From assembly GCA_017549325.1 (NCBI GenBank), contig JAFYVA010000044.1, positions 22,761-86,760 on the forward strand: a stretch of DNA of 64,000 bases. The letters run 5' to 3'. The notes under the pieces are model-generated. The model made no database searches. It was not told where the DNA came from and saw nothing but the letters and a program-made list of their open reading frames with translations. This stretch comes from Oscillospiraceae bacterium (GTDB lineage Bacteria > Bacillota_A > Clostridia > Oscillospirales > Oscillospiraceae). A program made the position numbers and the translations under genes. Below are positions 51,053-59,270 of this stretch, one piece after another (the first letter of the stretch is position 1; the number at the start of each line of letters is the position of its first letter).

Positions 51053-51301
51053 ATGAAGGAGAATCTGGAGCAGCGCTCGGAGATGCTGGCGCTGTATCTC
51101 ATCGAAAATCATGCGACGGTGCGCTCCGCCGCAAAGCAGTTCGGCATCAGCAAATCCACCGTACACAAGGACTTGAGCGAGCGATTACCGCTGTGCAACC
51201 GCTCGCTGTGGCTGCAGGTGAAAGCGCTGCTGGAGGAGAACAAGGCCCAGCGGCACATCCGCGGCGGCCTTGCCACCAGAAGGAAGTACAAAGGAGTGTA
51301 G
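51053..51301 (+). CDS. spoIIID: sporulation transcriptional regulator SpoIIID
   Basis: This 82-residue DNA-binding protein acts in the mother cell after engulfment begins. It has an HTH, TVRSAAKQFGISKSTVHKDL, followed by the conserved ERLPLCNRSLWLQVKALLEENKAQRHIRGGLATRRKYKG region. Length and sequence match SpoIIID closely. Its presence is the strongest sign in the window that the organism can, or could, form spores. AAAAGGAGTGGTGGAG precedes the ATG. Confidence 0.96.
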   Translation: MKENLEQRSEMLALYLIENHATVRSAAKQFGISKSTVHKDLSERLPLCNRSLWLQVKALLEENKAQRHIRGGLATRRKYKGV

Positions 51302-51305
51302 AGAA

Positions 51306-51331
51306 AAAAGACCGCCCGAAGGCGGTCTTTT
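51306..51331. terminator. terminator between spoIIID and the DUF1846 gene
   Basis: AAAAGACCGCC pairs with GGCGGTCTTTT around CGAA; it serves both convergent genes. Confidence 0.9.
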
Positions 51332-51335
51332 GCGT

Positions 51336-52817
51336 TTATCCGTGGTAGAGGCGCTTGATCTCGTATTTCGGCTCGCAGGAGACGTTGATGCCGAGGCGGC
51401 GGTAGAGCTTAATATCCTCTTCAGAGATAATGACGGAGAAGTGGGCGTCGCAGCCCTTGAGGGCGGGGAGATACTTTTCCACCATGGCGGCGAGGGGATT
51501 GGTAAGGCCGGAGATAGCCAGCGCCAGCAGCACCTCGTCGGAATGGAGACGGGGATTGCGGTGGCTGAGGTAGGTGGTCTTCATGCGGCTGATGGGCTCG
51601 ATGACGGAGGCGGGGATCAGCTCCAGTTTCTTATCGATGCCCGCCAGACATTTCAGCGCGTTCAAAAGAAGGGCGGAGGAAGCACCCAGCAGGGGGGAGG
51701 TCTTACCGGTGACCACTGTACCATCGGGCAGCACTATTGCGCCGGCGACCACGCCGGATTCCTCCGCTTTTTTCAAGCTGGCGGCAACGGCGGGACAGTA
51801 GTCGGCGGTGACACCTGCCTGCTGCATGACCATTTCCAGCTTGTAGATCAAGGTGTCGTCGCACTTGCCCTTGACCCGATCCACCGCGCCGGTATAGTAG
51901 CGGCGGAGGATCTCCAGGCGGCTGGCATCCTGACACACGGCATCGTCCATAATGGCGTTGCCCGCCATGTTAACGCCCATGTCCGTGGGGGACTTATAGG
52001 GGGACTCGCCGTAGATCCGCTGGAAGATGGCGTTGAGGAGGGGGAAGACCTCCACATCGCGGTTGTAGTTGACGGTGGTCTCGCCGTACGCCTCCAGATG
52101 GAAGGGGTCGATCATGTTTACATCGTTGAGGTCGGCAGTAGCGGCTTCATAGGCAAGGTTGACGGGGTGTTTCAGCGGCAGGTTCCAGATGGGGAAAGTC
52201 TCATACTTGGCGTAACCTGCGTTGACACCCCGCTTATGCTCGTGGTAGAGCTGGCTCAGACACGTGGCCATCTTGCCGCTGCCGGGGCCGGGGGCGGTCA
52301 TAACAATGACGGAGCGGGAAGTCTCGATGTACTCGTTGCGGCCCAGACCCTCGTCGGATACCACATGGGCCACATCGGAGGGATAGCCTGCGATGGGGTA
52401 GTGCTTGTAACTCTTCACGCCCAGTGCCGTGAGGCGCTTGATGAAGGCGTCGGTATTGGGCTGACCGGCATAGCGGGTAATGACCACGCTGCCGACATAA
52501 AAACCCAGCGAGCGGAACACGTCGATCAGGCGCAGCACATCATCATCGTAGGAGATGCCCAGATCGCCGCGAAGCTTGTTCTTTTCGATATCGCTGGCGC
52601 AGATGGTGATGATGATCTCCACCTCGTCGCGCATGGTCTCCAGCATTTTGATCTTGCTGTCGGGCTTGAATCCCGGCAGCACGCGGGAGGCGTGGTGGTC
52701 GTCAAAGAGCTTGCCGCCAAACTCCAGATAGAGCTTGCCGCCAAAGCGGGCACGGCGCTGACGGATGTGCTCGGCCTGCAGCTCCAAATATTTTTCATTA
52801 TCAAATCCGATCTTCAA
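51336..52817 (-). CDS. DUF1846 family protein
   Basis: The 493 residues begin with KIGFDNEKYLELQAEHI, and contain LEFGGKLFDDHHASRVLPGF, the P-loop-like APGPGSGKMATCLSQLYHEH (about 180-195) and SHRNPRLHSDEVLLALAIS, all typical of DUF1846. The structure of one member is known, but the role is not firmly established; a phosphate-binding, possibly nucleotide-linked function fits the P-loop-like site. The start is probably the TTG at 52817, since GGGGGTG lies eight bases before it and family members begin at this residue; a TTG six bases upstream is also possible. Confidence 0.9.
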   Translation of the reverse strand: MKIGFDNEKYLELQAEHIRQRRARFGGKLYLEFGGKLFDDHHASRVLPGFKPDSKIKMLETMRDEVEIIITICASDIEKNKLRGDLGISYDDDVLRLIDVFRSLGFYVGSVVITRYAGQPNTDAFIKRLTALGVKSYKHYPIAGYPSDVAHVVSDEGLGRNEYIETSRSVIVMTAPGPGSGKMATCLSQLYHEHKRGVNAGYAKYETFPIWNLPLKHPVNLAYEAATADLNDVNMIDPFHLEAYGETTVNYNRDVEVFPLLNAIFQRIYGESPYKSPTDMGVNMAGNAIMDDAVCQDASRLEILRRYYTGAVDRVKGKCDDTLIYKLEMVMQQAGVTADYCPAVAASLKKAEESGVVAGAIVLPDGTVVTGKTSPLLGASSALLLNALKCLAGIDKKLELIPASVIEPISRMKTTYLSHRNPRLHSDEVLLALAISGLTNPLAAMVEKYLPALKGCDAHFSVIISEEDIKLYRRLGINVSCEPKYEIKRLYHG

Positions 52818-52948
52818 ATCCAATACACCCCCAGTTTACAATACAGTGGACATTATACCCCATTCTTCTCCGATAGGAAAGAGAAAAAGCAAAAACAGGG
52901 GCAGAAATGATGTAGAAAAAGCGGCGCAAAATTTGGCAAAACCACCCG

Positions 52949-52977
52949 TTGCTTTTTTCTCCATAACAGGGTATACT
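52949..52977 (+). promoter_or_regulatory. promoter of the 53016 gene
   Basis: TTGCTT (52949-52954), 17 bases, TATACT (52972-52977). Confidence 0.65.
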
Positions 52978-53015
52978 GAACGATACACCCCTATTTTTCA
53001 AGGAGGGCTTTTTTT

Positions 53016-53216
53016 ATGAACGGTTACCGTTTCCACATCATGTGGCGCCGCGTAAACGAGGAGGAGTTCCGGGACTTCTTCCAGACCAACGATATTTACG
53101 AGGCCAAGGATTTTGCCATGCGCCTTGCCTTTGAAGAGACCAATGTGGTCTATGTGGAAGACACCAAGCTGGGCGAGCGCGTCCGCGATTTTGACGCGGA
53201 AAAGTATCGGGTATAA
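53016..53216 (+). CDS. small protein of unknown function
   Basis: A 66-residue acidic protein, with aromatic residues in YRFHIMWRRVNEEEFRDFF near its start. No transmembrane helix, Cys or known motif is seen. It has a promoter, AAGGAGG, and codon use like its neighbours, so it is very likely real. The next small gene follows 46 bases later on the same transcript. Confidence 0.7.
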   Translation: MNGYRFHIMWRRVNEEEFRDFFQTNDIYEAKDFAMRLAFEETNVVYVEDTKLGERVRDFDAEKYRV

Positions 53217-53228
53217 CATAATTTCCGT

Positions 53229-53256
53229 CACCTCTGTCCACACTAGGGCAGAGGTG
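53229..53256 (+). promoter_or_regulatory. hairpin that contains the ribosome site of the next gene
   Basis: CACCTCTG (53229-53236) pairs perfectly with CAGAGGTG (53249-53256). The 3' arm includes the GAGGTG ribosome site of the 53263 gene, so the stem could block its translation. Confidence 0.5.
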
Positions 53257-53262
53257 ATTTTT

Positions 53263-53496
53263 ATGGCCAGAAAAAAGCGGGAGGGTCTGCCCTACGACGC
53301 CACTCCCGATCTCCATCAGTTCTCCTCTCCGCCGGAATCGGTGGGAGAACTCATCAATATGTACGGCACCTATAATGTCCAGCGTACCAACGACAGTGAC
53401 AATCTCTTTCCCATGATCGCCCATGGATTGCCGACCCGGTGGAAAGGGATGGCTCTGGGCAAGCAGGCGCTGGAGGAATACGAGAAAAACGAGTGA
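53263..53496 (+). CDS. small protein of unknown function
   Basis: A 77-residue soluble protein starting MARKKREGLPYDATPDLHQF and containing NMYGTYNVQRTNDSDNLFP. No family recognised by eye. It starts at ATG 53263, seven bases after GAGGTG. A perfect hairpin spans that site (53229-53256). It ends in a terminator whose stem begins at the last base of its stop codon. Confidence 0.7.
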   Translation: MARKKREGLPYDATPDLHQFSSPPESVGELINMYGTYNVQRTNDSDNLFPMIAHGLPTRWKGMALGKQALEEYEKNE

Positions 53497-53523
53497 AAAG
53501 ACGGGACGGAAGTCCCGTCTTTT
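53496..53523. terminator. terminator after the 53263 gene
   Basis: AAAAGACGGGAC pairs with GTCCCGTCTTTT around GGAA. Confidence 0.9.
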
Positions 53524-53627
53524 CCTTGTGGACAAAACAGAGAAAAAAGTTCCGTTTCTTTACGCATTTAAAGTGCGGATTGGCAGTATATACAAATAAA
53601 AGAAAGAAAAATGGTAAGAAAATATAG

Positions 53628-53656
53628 TTGACTGTCTTTTTGCGATTTCGTATAAT
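53628..53656 (+). promoter_or_regulatory. promoter of the had operon
   Basis: TTGACT (53628-53633), exactly 17 bases, TATAAT (53651-53656): close to consensus, so strong unless repressed. The operator at 53665-53679 covers the start site. Confidence 0.85.
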
Positions 53657-53664
53657 GATGATAG

Positions 53665-53679
53665 ACTGGTAAGACCAGT
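53665..53679. promoter_or_regulatory. FadR/GntR-type operator of the had operon
   Basis: ACTGGT-AAG-ACCAGT is a perfect dyad with the core TGGTAAGACCA. It sits across the predicted transcription start, a repressor position. The same core occurs before thlA (11853-11863). A half-site TGGTAAGA is also present at 53612-53619, upstream of the -35 box. Confidence 0.65.
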
Positions 53680-53718
53680 TGGTTTTGTTGCGCCCATTGC
53701 GCGGAAGAAGGAGACGGA

Positions 53719-54522
53719 ATGAACACAATTTACACATTGGGTATCGATATTGGATCTACTACTTCCAAATGCGCCATTCTCAAAGACGGCGAGGAACTGG
53801 TAGCAACCAGCCTCCAGCGCGGTGGTCTCGGCACCGGTGGACCGGAAGAGGCGCTGGCGGAGCTGTGGAGGAAAAGCGGTCTTTCCCGCGAAAAAATGGA
53901 CCGCGTGATCGCCACCGGCTATGGACGGAAAAAGTTCTCCAGCGCCGACGGTGAGGTCAGCGAGCTGACCTGTCATGCCATGGGTGGACGATTTATCTTC
54001 CCTGATTTGCGTACGGTCATCGATATCGGCGGTCAGGATGCCAAGATCATCTCCCTTACGGCTGACGGAAAGATGAGCAATTTTATTATGAACGACAAGT
54101 GTGCCGCCGGCACCGGTCGGTTTTTGGAGGTCATGGCCAACATCCTGTGTCTGGATATTGACGAGCTGGGCGCGATTGCCGCCCGGAGCGACAAGCCCGC
54201 ACCCATCTCCAACACCTGCACGGTGTTTGCCGAGTCCGAGGTCATCAGCCAGATGGCCAACGGTGTGGAGCGGGCCGACCTGGTGGCAGGCATCTGCCAG
54301 AGTGTGGCCACCCGCGTGGCATCCCTTGCCCGCCGCGCCGGTGTAACGCCCCGCGTGTGTATGTCCGGCGGCGTCGCCCGCAACGAGGCGGTTCGCGGCT
54401 ATATGGCCGAGGCCTTGGGCGTCGAGATCGCCTATGACCCGCTGGCGCAGCATTTCGGTGCCATTGGCGCTGCCTTCTACGGCTGGCGTCAGGCGAACCA
54501 GTGTTATTTTGGAAACTTTTAA
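53719..54522 (+). CDS. hadI: 2-hydroxyacyl-CoA dehydratase activator (ATP-dependent)
   Basis: This 267-residue ASKHA ATPase with one 4Fe-4S cluster shared between two subunits fires a single electron into HadBC at the cost of ATP. Seen: GIDIGSTTSKCAI phosphate loop, IDIGGQDAK, and the cluster Cys128 (NDKCAAGTGRF) and Cys167 (NTCTVFAESE), then SGGVARN. Length matches HadI and HgdC (about 260). It is the first gene of the operon, under the TTGACT/TATAAT promoter; in C. difficile it follows hadA. GAAGGAG precedes the ATG. Confidence 0.96.
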   Translation: MNTIYTLGIDIGSTTSKCAILKDGEELVATSLQRGGLGTGGPEEALAELWRKSGLSREKMDRVIATGYGRKKFSSADGEVSELTCHAMGGRFIFPDLRTVIDIGGQDAKIISLTADGKMSNFIMNDKCAAGTGRFLEVMANILCLDIDELGAIAARSDKPAPISNTCTVFAESEVISQMANGVERADLVAGICQSVATRVASLARRAGVTPRVCMSGGVARNEAVRGYMAEALGVEIAYDPLAQHFGAIGAAFYGWRQANQCYFGNF

Positions 54523-54561
54523 ATATTTCAGGATAGAGAAAACAACAAGGAGGAAACCGTT

Positions 54562-55806
54562 ATGGCAGAAGAAGTCAAGAAGGCACCCAAGCCGGTGGAT
54601 CCCAATTCCGCCAAGTACAAGCTGGGTAAAATCGCCGCCGATGCCTATACCGATGCCTTCCAGGCAAAGAAGGAAGGCAAGATCGTGGCATGGGTCTCCA
54701 GCAACTTCCCCGTCGAGATTCCCGAGACGCTGGGAATCGCCACCGTGTATCCCGAGAACCAGGCAGCCGGTATCGCCGCCCGCGGCGCCGGTGAGCGTAT
54801 GTGCAACGTGGCCGAAGCCGATGGTTATTCCAACGACATCTGCGCCTACGCCCGCATCTCCCTGGCCTACGCCAAGCTCAAAGAGTGCCCCGAGCAGGAA
54901 GTGGCCATGCCCGATGTGGTGCTGTGCTGCAACAACATCTGCAACTGCATGATCAAGTGGTATGAGAACCTGGCCCGCGATCTGAATGTGCCCATGCTGA
55001 TGCTGGACATCCCCTTCAACCCCGATTACGACGTACCCGATTCCATCGTTGAGTATGTCTCGGCTCAGTTCTGGGATGTGGTCCATCAGCTGGAGAACCT
55101 CTTCGGCCTGAAGTGGGACGACGACAAATTCCAGGAAGTGACGGGCTTCTCCTGCCGCGCCAGCCGCGCATGGCTGGCCGCCACCGCCTGTGCCAAGTAC
55201 ACCCCCTCTCCCTTCAACGGTTTTGACCTGCTCAACCACATGGCCGTTATGGTCACTGCCCGCGGCAAGCAGACCGCCGGCGAGGCGATGGAGACGCTGT
55301 ACAAGGAGTACATGGACAACCACGCCAATGGCACCTCCACCTTCCGCACCGAGGAGAAATACCGTATCATGTTCGAGGGTATCGCCTGCTGGCCCTACCT
55401 GCGCGTGACCTCCACGGGCCTCAAGTCCCGCGGCATCAACATGGTCACCACCATCTACGCCGATGCCTTTGGCTTTGACTACGATTCCTTCGAGGGCATG
55501 ATCCGCGCCTACTGCGCCGTGCCCAATGCCATCAATCTGGAGAAGGCACGCGATAAGCGCATCAAGCTGTGCAAGGACAACAGCGTGGAGGGACTGCTGG
55601 TCCATACCAACCGTTCTTGCAAGCTCTGGAGCGGCTTCATGTACGAGATGAGCCGTCAGATCGGCGAGGCCTGCAACATCCCCGTCACCAGCTTCGACGG
55701 CGACCAGGCCGATCCCCGCAACTTCTCCGAGGCACAGTACGACACCCGCGTACAGGGTCTGGTGGAGATCATGGATGAGAACAAGGCTGTGAAAGGAGCG
55801 ATGTGA
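54562..55806 (+). CDS. hadB: 2-hydroxyacyl-CoA dehydratase subunit B
   Basis: This 414-residue subunit forms the dehydratase with HadC. It removes water from a 2-hydroxyacyl-CoA through a ketyl radical, giving a 2-enoyl-CoA. The HGD-D/HadB fold is recognisable by PENQAAGIAARGAGERMCNVAE, VLCCNNICNCMIKWYE with cluster-ligand Cys, and VHTNRSCKLWSGFM. An AAGGAGG site lies before the ATG. The stop codon overlaps the start of hadC. Confidence 0.94.
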   Translation: MAEEVKKAPKPVDPNSAKYKLGKIAADAYTDAFQAKKEGKIVAWVSSNFPVEIPETLGIATVYPENQAAGIAARGAGERMCNVAEADGYSNDICAYARISLAYAKLKECPEQEVAMPDVVLCCNNICNCMIKWYENLARDLNVPMLMLDIPFNPDYDVPDSIVEYVSAQFWDVVHQLENLFGLKWDDDKFQEVTGFSCRASRAWLAATACAKYTPSPFNGFDLLNHMAVMVTARGKQTAGEAMETLYKEYMDNHANGTSTFRTEEKYRIMFEGIACWPYLRVTSTGLKSRGINMVTTIYADAFGFDYDSFEGMIRAYCAVPNAINLEKARDKRIKLCKDNSVEGLLVHTNRSCKLWSGFMYEMSRQIGEACNIPVTSFDGDQADPRNFSEAQYDTRVQGLVEIMDENKAVKGAM

Positions 55807-56927
55807 GTATGACCTATACTGAGATTTTCAATAAGCTCCACGAGGTGGCCCTGAACCCCAAGGCACAGATGGATGCTTACCTTGCCGCCGGCAAGAAGGT
55901 GGTGCTGTGCGCCCCTGTGTACACCCCCGAGGAGATCGTCCACGCCATGGGCTTCGTCCCCATGGGCGCATGGGGCGGTGACACCGAACTCAACCGCGCA
56001 AAGGAGTATTGCCCCGCATTCCTCTGCTCCATCGCACAGTCCATTCTGGAGCTGGGTATGACCGGCGTGTATGACGGCGCCAGCGCCATCATCATCCCCT
56101 CCCTCTGCGACACCCTCAAGACGCTGGGTCAGAACTGGAAATATGCGGTGAAGGATATCCCCTTCATCCCCATGACCTATCCCCAGAACCGCAAGCCCGC
56201 CTACGGTGTCAAGTTCACCCGCGCCGGCTACGAGCGCGTGGTCGCTGATCTGGAGAAGCTGGGTGGCAAGTTGGATAACGATGCCCTCCGCGCCTCCTGC
56301 GAGGTCTACAACCGCCACAACGCCGCCATGCGTAAGCTGGACGAGGTACTGGCCAAGCATCCCGAGGTCAGCGCCGCACAGCGCAGTGACGCGTTCAAGT
56401 CTGCCTTCTTCATGGAGAAGAGTGAGCACACCGCCCTCATCGAGGAGCTGATTGCCGCGCTGGAGGCCGCTCCCGCCGGCCGCGGCAAGATGCCCATTCT
56501 CGTCTCCGGTATTCTGGCCGATGCCCCCCAGCTCAACGCCATCATCGACGAGGCCGGCCTGTACATCGCCGCCGATGATATTGCCGCCCAGTCCCGCCAG
56601 TACCGCACCGATGTGCCTGCCGGCGACGACGCGATGGAGGCACTGGCACAGAAGTTCTCCAATATGGATTACTGCTCCGTGCTGTACGATCAGGAGAAGC
56701 TCCGTGTCAAGCTGATCGTGGACACCGTCAAGGCTCGCGGCATCGCCGGTGTGCTGGTGGTCATGACCAAGTTCTGCGACCCCGAGGAGTTTGACTATGT
56801 GCCCATCAAGCAGGCCTGCGAGGCTGCCGGTATCCCCGTCACCATTGTGGAGACCGACCGCCAGATGGCTCACTATGAGCAGGCTCGCACCAATATTGAG
56901 ACATTCCGCGATATGCTGATGATGTAA
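55803..56927 (+). CDS. hadC: 2-hydroxyacyl-CoA dehydratase subunit C
   Basis: This 374-residue partner of HadB carries the other 4Fe-4S cluster and binds the CoA substrate. It shows LCAPVYTPEEIVHAMGFVP, EYCPAFLCSIAQSILELG with the cluster Cys, VSGILADAPQ and VVMTKFCDPEEFDYV. The start is GTG 55803, overlapping the hadB stop and four bases after AAAGGAG; ATG 55809 is the alternative. The overlap implies coupled, equal synthesis of the two subunits. Confidence 0.93.
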   Translation: MSMTYTEIFNKLHEVALNPKAQMDAYLAAGKKVVLCAPVYTPEEIVHAMGFVPMGAWGGDTELNRAKEYCPAFLCSIAQSILELGMTGVYDGASAIIIPSLCDTLKTLGQNWKYAVKDIPFIPMTYPQNRKPAYGVKFTRAGYERVVADLEKLGGKLDNDALRASCEVYNRHNAAMRKLDEVLAKHPEVSAAQRSDAFKSAFFMEKSEHTALIEELIAALEAAPAGRGKMPILVSGILADAPQLNAIIDEAGLYIAADDIAAQSRQYRTDVPAGDDAMEALAQKFSNMDYCSVLYDQEKLRVKLIVDTVKARGIAGVLVVMTKFCDPEEFDYVPIKQACEAAGIPVTIVETDRQMAHYEQARTNIETFRDMLMM

Positions 56928-56956
56928 AGCGAGAGAAAATAGGAGGAAAGAGTATT

Positions 56957-58189
56957 ATGAGCGAAATCAAGCGCCCCCTGGAAGGTATCAAGGTCGTCGA
57001 ACTGGCTACCTTCATTGCAGCTCCCTGCTGCGCCCGCTATCTGGCAGATCTGGGTGCCGAGGTCATTAAGGTCGAGGCAACCGGCGGCGATCCCCTGCGT
57101 TTCACCGCCGTCAACGAGGGTCGTCCTCAGGACTATCGCGAGGACACTACCTACACCCTGGAAAACGCCAACAAGAAGTGCATTGCCCTGAACACCAAGG
57201 CTCCTGCAGGCCGTGAGGCTCTGGAGAAGCTGATCGCCGGCGCTGATATTTTCATTACCAACTGGCGCCAGAACCCCCTGAAGAAGGCCGGCCTCGACTA
57301 CGAGACCCTCCATGAGAAGTATCCCGCCCTGGTGTACGGTTTCGTCTCCGGCTACGGTGAGAAGGGCCCCGACAAGGATCTGCCCGGCTTCGACTACACC
57401 GCATTCTTCGCCCGCGGCGGCGTGCTGGGCACCCTGTTTGACAAGGAGTCCGTCCCCATGCTGACCATCCCCGGCTTCGGCGATCATCAGGTGGGTATCT
57501 ATCTGGCTGCCGGTATTCTGGGCGCTCTGTATCGCGCCAAGACCTGCGGTCAGGGCGACCGCGTCGTGGTGTCCCTGTTCCACACCGCCATCTGGGACGT
57601 CTCCCTGATGCTGCAGGCCAGCCAGTACGGCGATAGCTCCAGCCAGTATCCCATCAGCCGCCGTCAGATCGCCAACCCCCTGACCGTGGCCCACAAGACC
57701 AAGGACAACCGCTGGCTGCAGATCGCCATGCCTCAGTACAACCGCCACTATCCCATCTTCATGACCGCTGCCGGCCATCCCGAGCTGGCTGAGGATCCCC
57801 GCTTCTATCCCCAGACCAACCTGCAGGCCAATCTGGACGAGTTCTATGCCTTCATGGTGGAGCTGATGGCCACCCGTACGCTGGACGAGTGGTGCGCCCT
57901 GATGGATGCCAACGATCTGCCCTACGCCATTGCCCAGACCTGGGATCAGCTGCTGGTTGACAAGCAGGCATGGGCTTCCGGCTGCTTCTATGAGATGGAG
58001 TATGAGACCGGCAACAAGCGTACCATGGTGCGTACTCCCGTGGTGTTTGAGGAGACCCCCGAGGCTCCCTACAACCGTGGTCCTTACCTTGGTGAGCAGA
58101 CCGAGGAGATCCTGAAGAACCTGGGTTACACCGATGAGCAGGTGGCCGCGATGATCGCTGCCGGCGATGCCGCTCAGTTTTCCGAGTAA
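56957..58189 (+). CDS. hadA: family III CoA-transferase (2-hydroxyacyl/enoyl-CoA exchange)
   Basis: This 410-residue CaiB/BaiF-type transferase moves CoA from the product enoyl- or acyl-CoA to the 2-hydroxy acid made by LdhA. Seen: EGIKVVELATFIAAPCCARYLADLGAEVIKVE, the family FDYTAFFARGG with the expected nucleophilic Asp (about 147) and PNPxG-like GFGDHQVGIYLAAGI. Length fits HadA/FldA. It lies 29 bases after hadC and 41 before ldhA. Leucine (isocaproate) and aromatic amino acid (phenyllactate) pathways use enzymes too similar to tell apart by eye. Confidence 0.92.
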   Translation: MSEIKRPLEGIKVVELATFIAAPCCARYLADLGAEVIKVEATGGDPLRFTAVNEGRPQDYREDTTYTLENANKKCIALNTKAPAGREALEKLIAGADIFITNWRQNPLKKAGLDYETLHEKYPALVYGFVSGYGEKGPDKDLPGFDYTAFFARGGVLGTLFDKESVPMLTIPGFGDHQVGIYLAAGILGALYRAKTCGQGDRVVVSLFHTAIWDVSLMLQASQYGDSSSQYPISRRQIANPLTVAHKTKDNRWLQIAMPQYNRHYPIFMTAAGHPELAEDPRFYPQTNLQANLDEFYAFMVELMATRTLDEWCALMDANDLPYAIAQTWDQLLVDKQAWASGCFYEMEYETGNKRTMVRTPVVFEETPEAPYNRGPYLGEQTEEILKNLGYTDEQVAAMIAAGDAAQFSE

Positions 58190-58230
58190 AGATTCCAAAA
58201 CGGAGAGTTTTTTAAGAGGAGAATAAAACT

Positions 58231-59232
58231 ATGAAGATCGCTGCTTACGAAGTTCGTCCCGATGAAAAGCCCGTAATCGAGGCCCTCTGCGCCGAATACG
58301 GCATCGACCTGGTTTCCACTCCCGCAAATCTCGATCCCTCCACCGCAGCCATGGCAGAAGGCTGCGACGGCGTCACCACGCTGGGCCAGTCCAACTACTG
58401 CAACGCCGTCCTCGACGAGCTCAAGGGCTACGGTGTCAAGGTGCTGGCTTCCCGCTGTGTTGGCTACAACCACATGAACTGCGACTATGCCCGCGAACTG
58501 GAGTTCCGCCTGTGCAACGGCGCTTACGCACCCAACGGCGTGGCCGAGTACACCGTCATGTCCATCCTCATGTGCATCCGCAAGTTCAAGAAGGCGCTGT
58601 ATAACACCAACGACAACGACTTCACCCTGAAGGGTAAGATGGGTCGCGAGCTGCGCACCATGACCGTGGGTGTCATGGGCACCGGCAAGATCGGCCTGAC
58701 CGTTATCAAGTGCCTCTCCGGCTTTGGCTGCAAGATCCTGGCCTACGATGTGTTCCAGAACGACGAGGTGAAGAAGTACGCCGAGTATGTGGACATTGAC
58801 ACCATCTACAAAGAGTGCGATGTCATCACCATCCATACGCCTCTGCTGCCCTCCACTGAGAAGATGATCAACCGCGAGGCCATTGCCAAGATGAAGAAGG
58901 GCGTGTGCCTGATCAACAATGCCCGCGGTGAGCTGGTGGATATCGATGCCATCATCGAGGGCGTGGAGACCGAGAAGATCGGCGCCCTGTTCATGGATGC
59001 CTTCCCCGGCGAGACCGGCATCATCCATGTGCCCCACAATGACGACATTATCAAGACCGAGGGTATGCCCTACTTCAAGCTGAAGTATCTGCGCTCCTTC
59101 GTCAACGTCTACCACACCCCCCACATGGCGTTCTTCACCGAGGAGGCCGCCGAATCCATGGCTCGCTGCGGCGTGGACAGCATCTACGAGATCCTGACCA
59201 CTGGCAAGTCCAGCCATGAGATCCCCTGCTAA
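58231..59232 (+). CDS. ldhA: (R)-2-hydroxyacid dehydrogenase
   Basis: This 333-residue D-2-hydroxyacid dehydrogenase reduces a 2-oxo acid from transaminated leucine or aromatic amino acids with NADH. Seen: the NAD loop VGVMGTGKIGLTVI, the substrate Arg in NNARGELVD, the catalytic Glu in MDAFPGE, and the catalytic His in YHTPHMAFFT. AAGAGGAG precedes the ATG. In C. difficile the matching gene is first in the operon; here it is the fifth. Confidence 0.94.
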   Translation: MKIAAYEVRPDEKPVIEALCAEYGIDLVSTPANLDPSTAAMAEGCDGVTTLGQSNYCNAVLDELKGYGVKVLASRCVGYNHMNCDYARELEFRLCNGAYAPNGVAEYTVMSILMCIRKFKKALYNTNDNDFTLKGKMGRELRTMTVGVMGTGKIGLTVIKCLSGFGCKILAYDVFQNDEVKKYAEYVDIDTIYKECDVITIHTPLLPSTEKMINREAIAKMKKGVCLINNARGELVDIDAIIEGVETEKIGALFMDAFPGETGIIHVPHNDDIIKTEGMPYFKLKYLRSFVNVYHTPHMAFFTEEAAESMARCGVDSIYEILTTGKSSHEIPC

Positions 59233-59270
59233 CGAACAAAAAAACATTTTATAATAGGAGGAACCCCTGA

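Noticed and set aside
53560..55605. A 681-residue open frame antisense to hadI and hadB
   Set aside because: It runs through the had promoter and operator; shadow frame.
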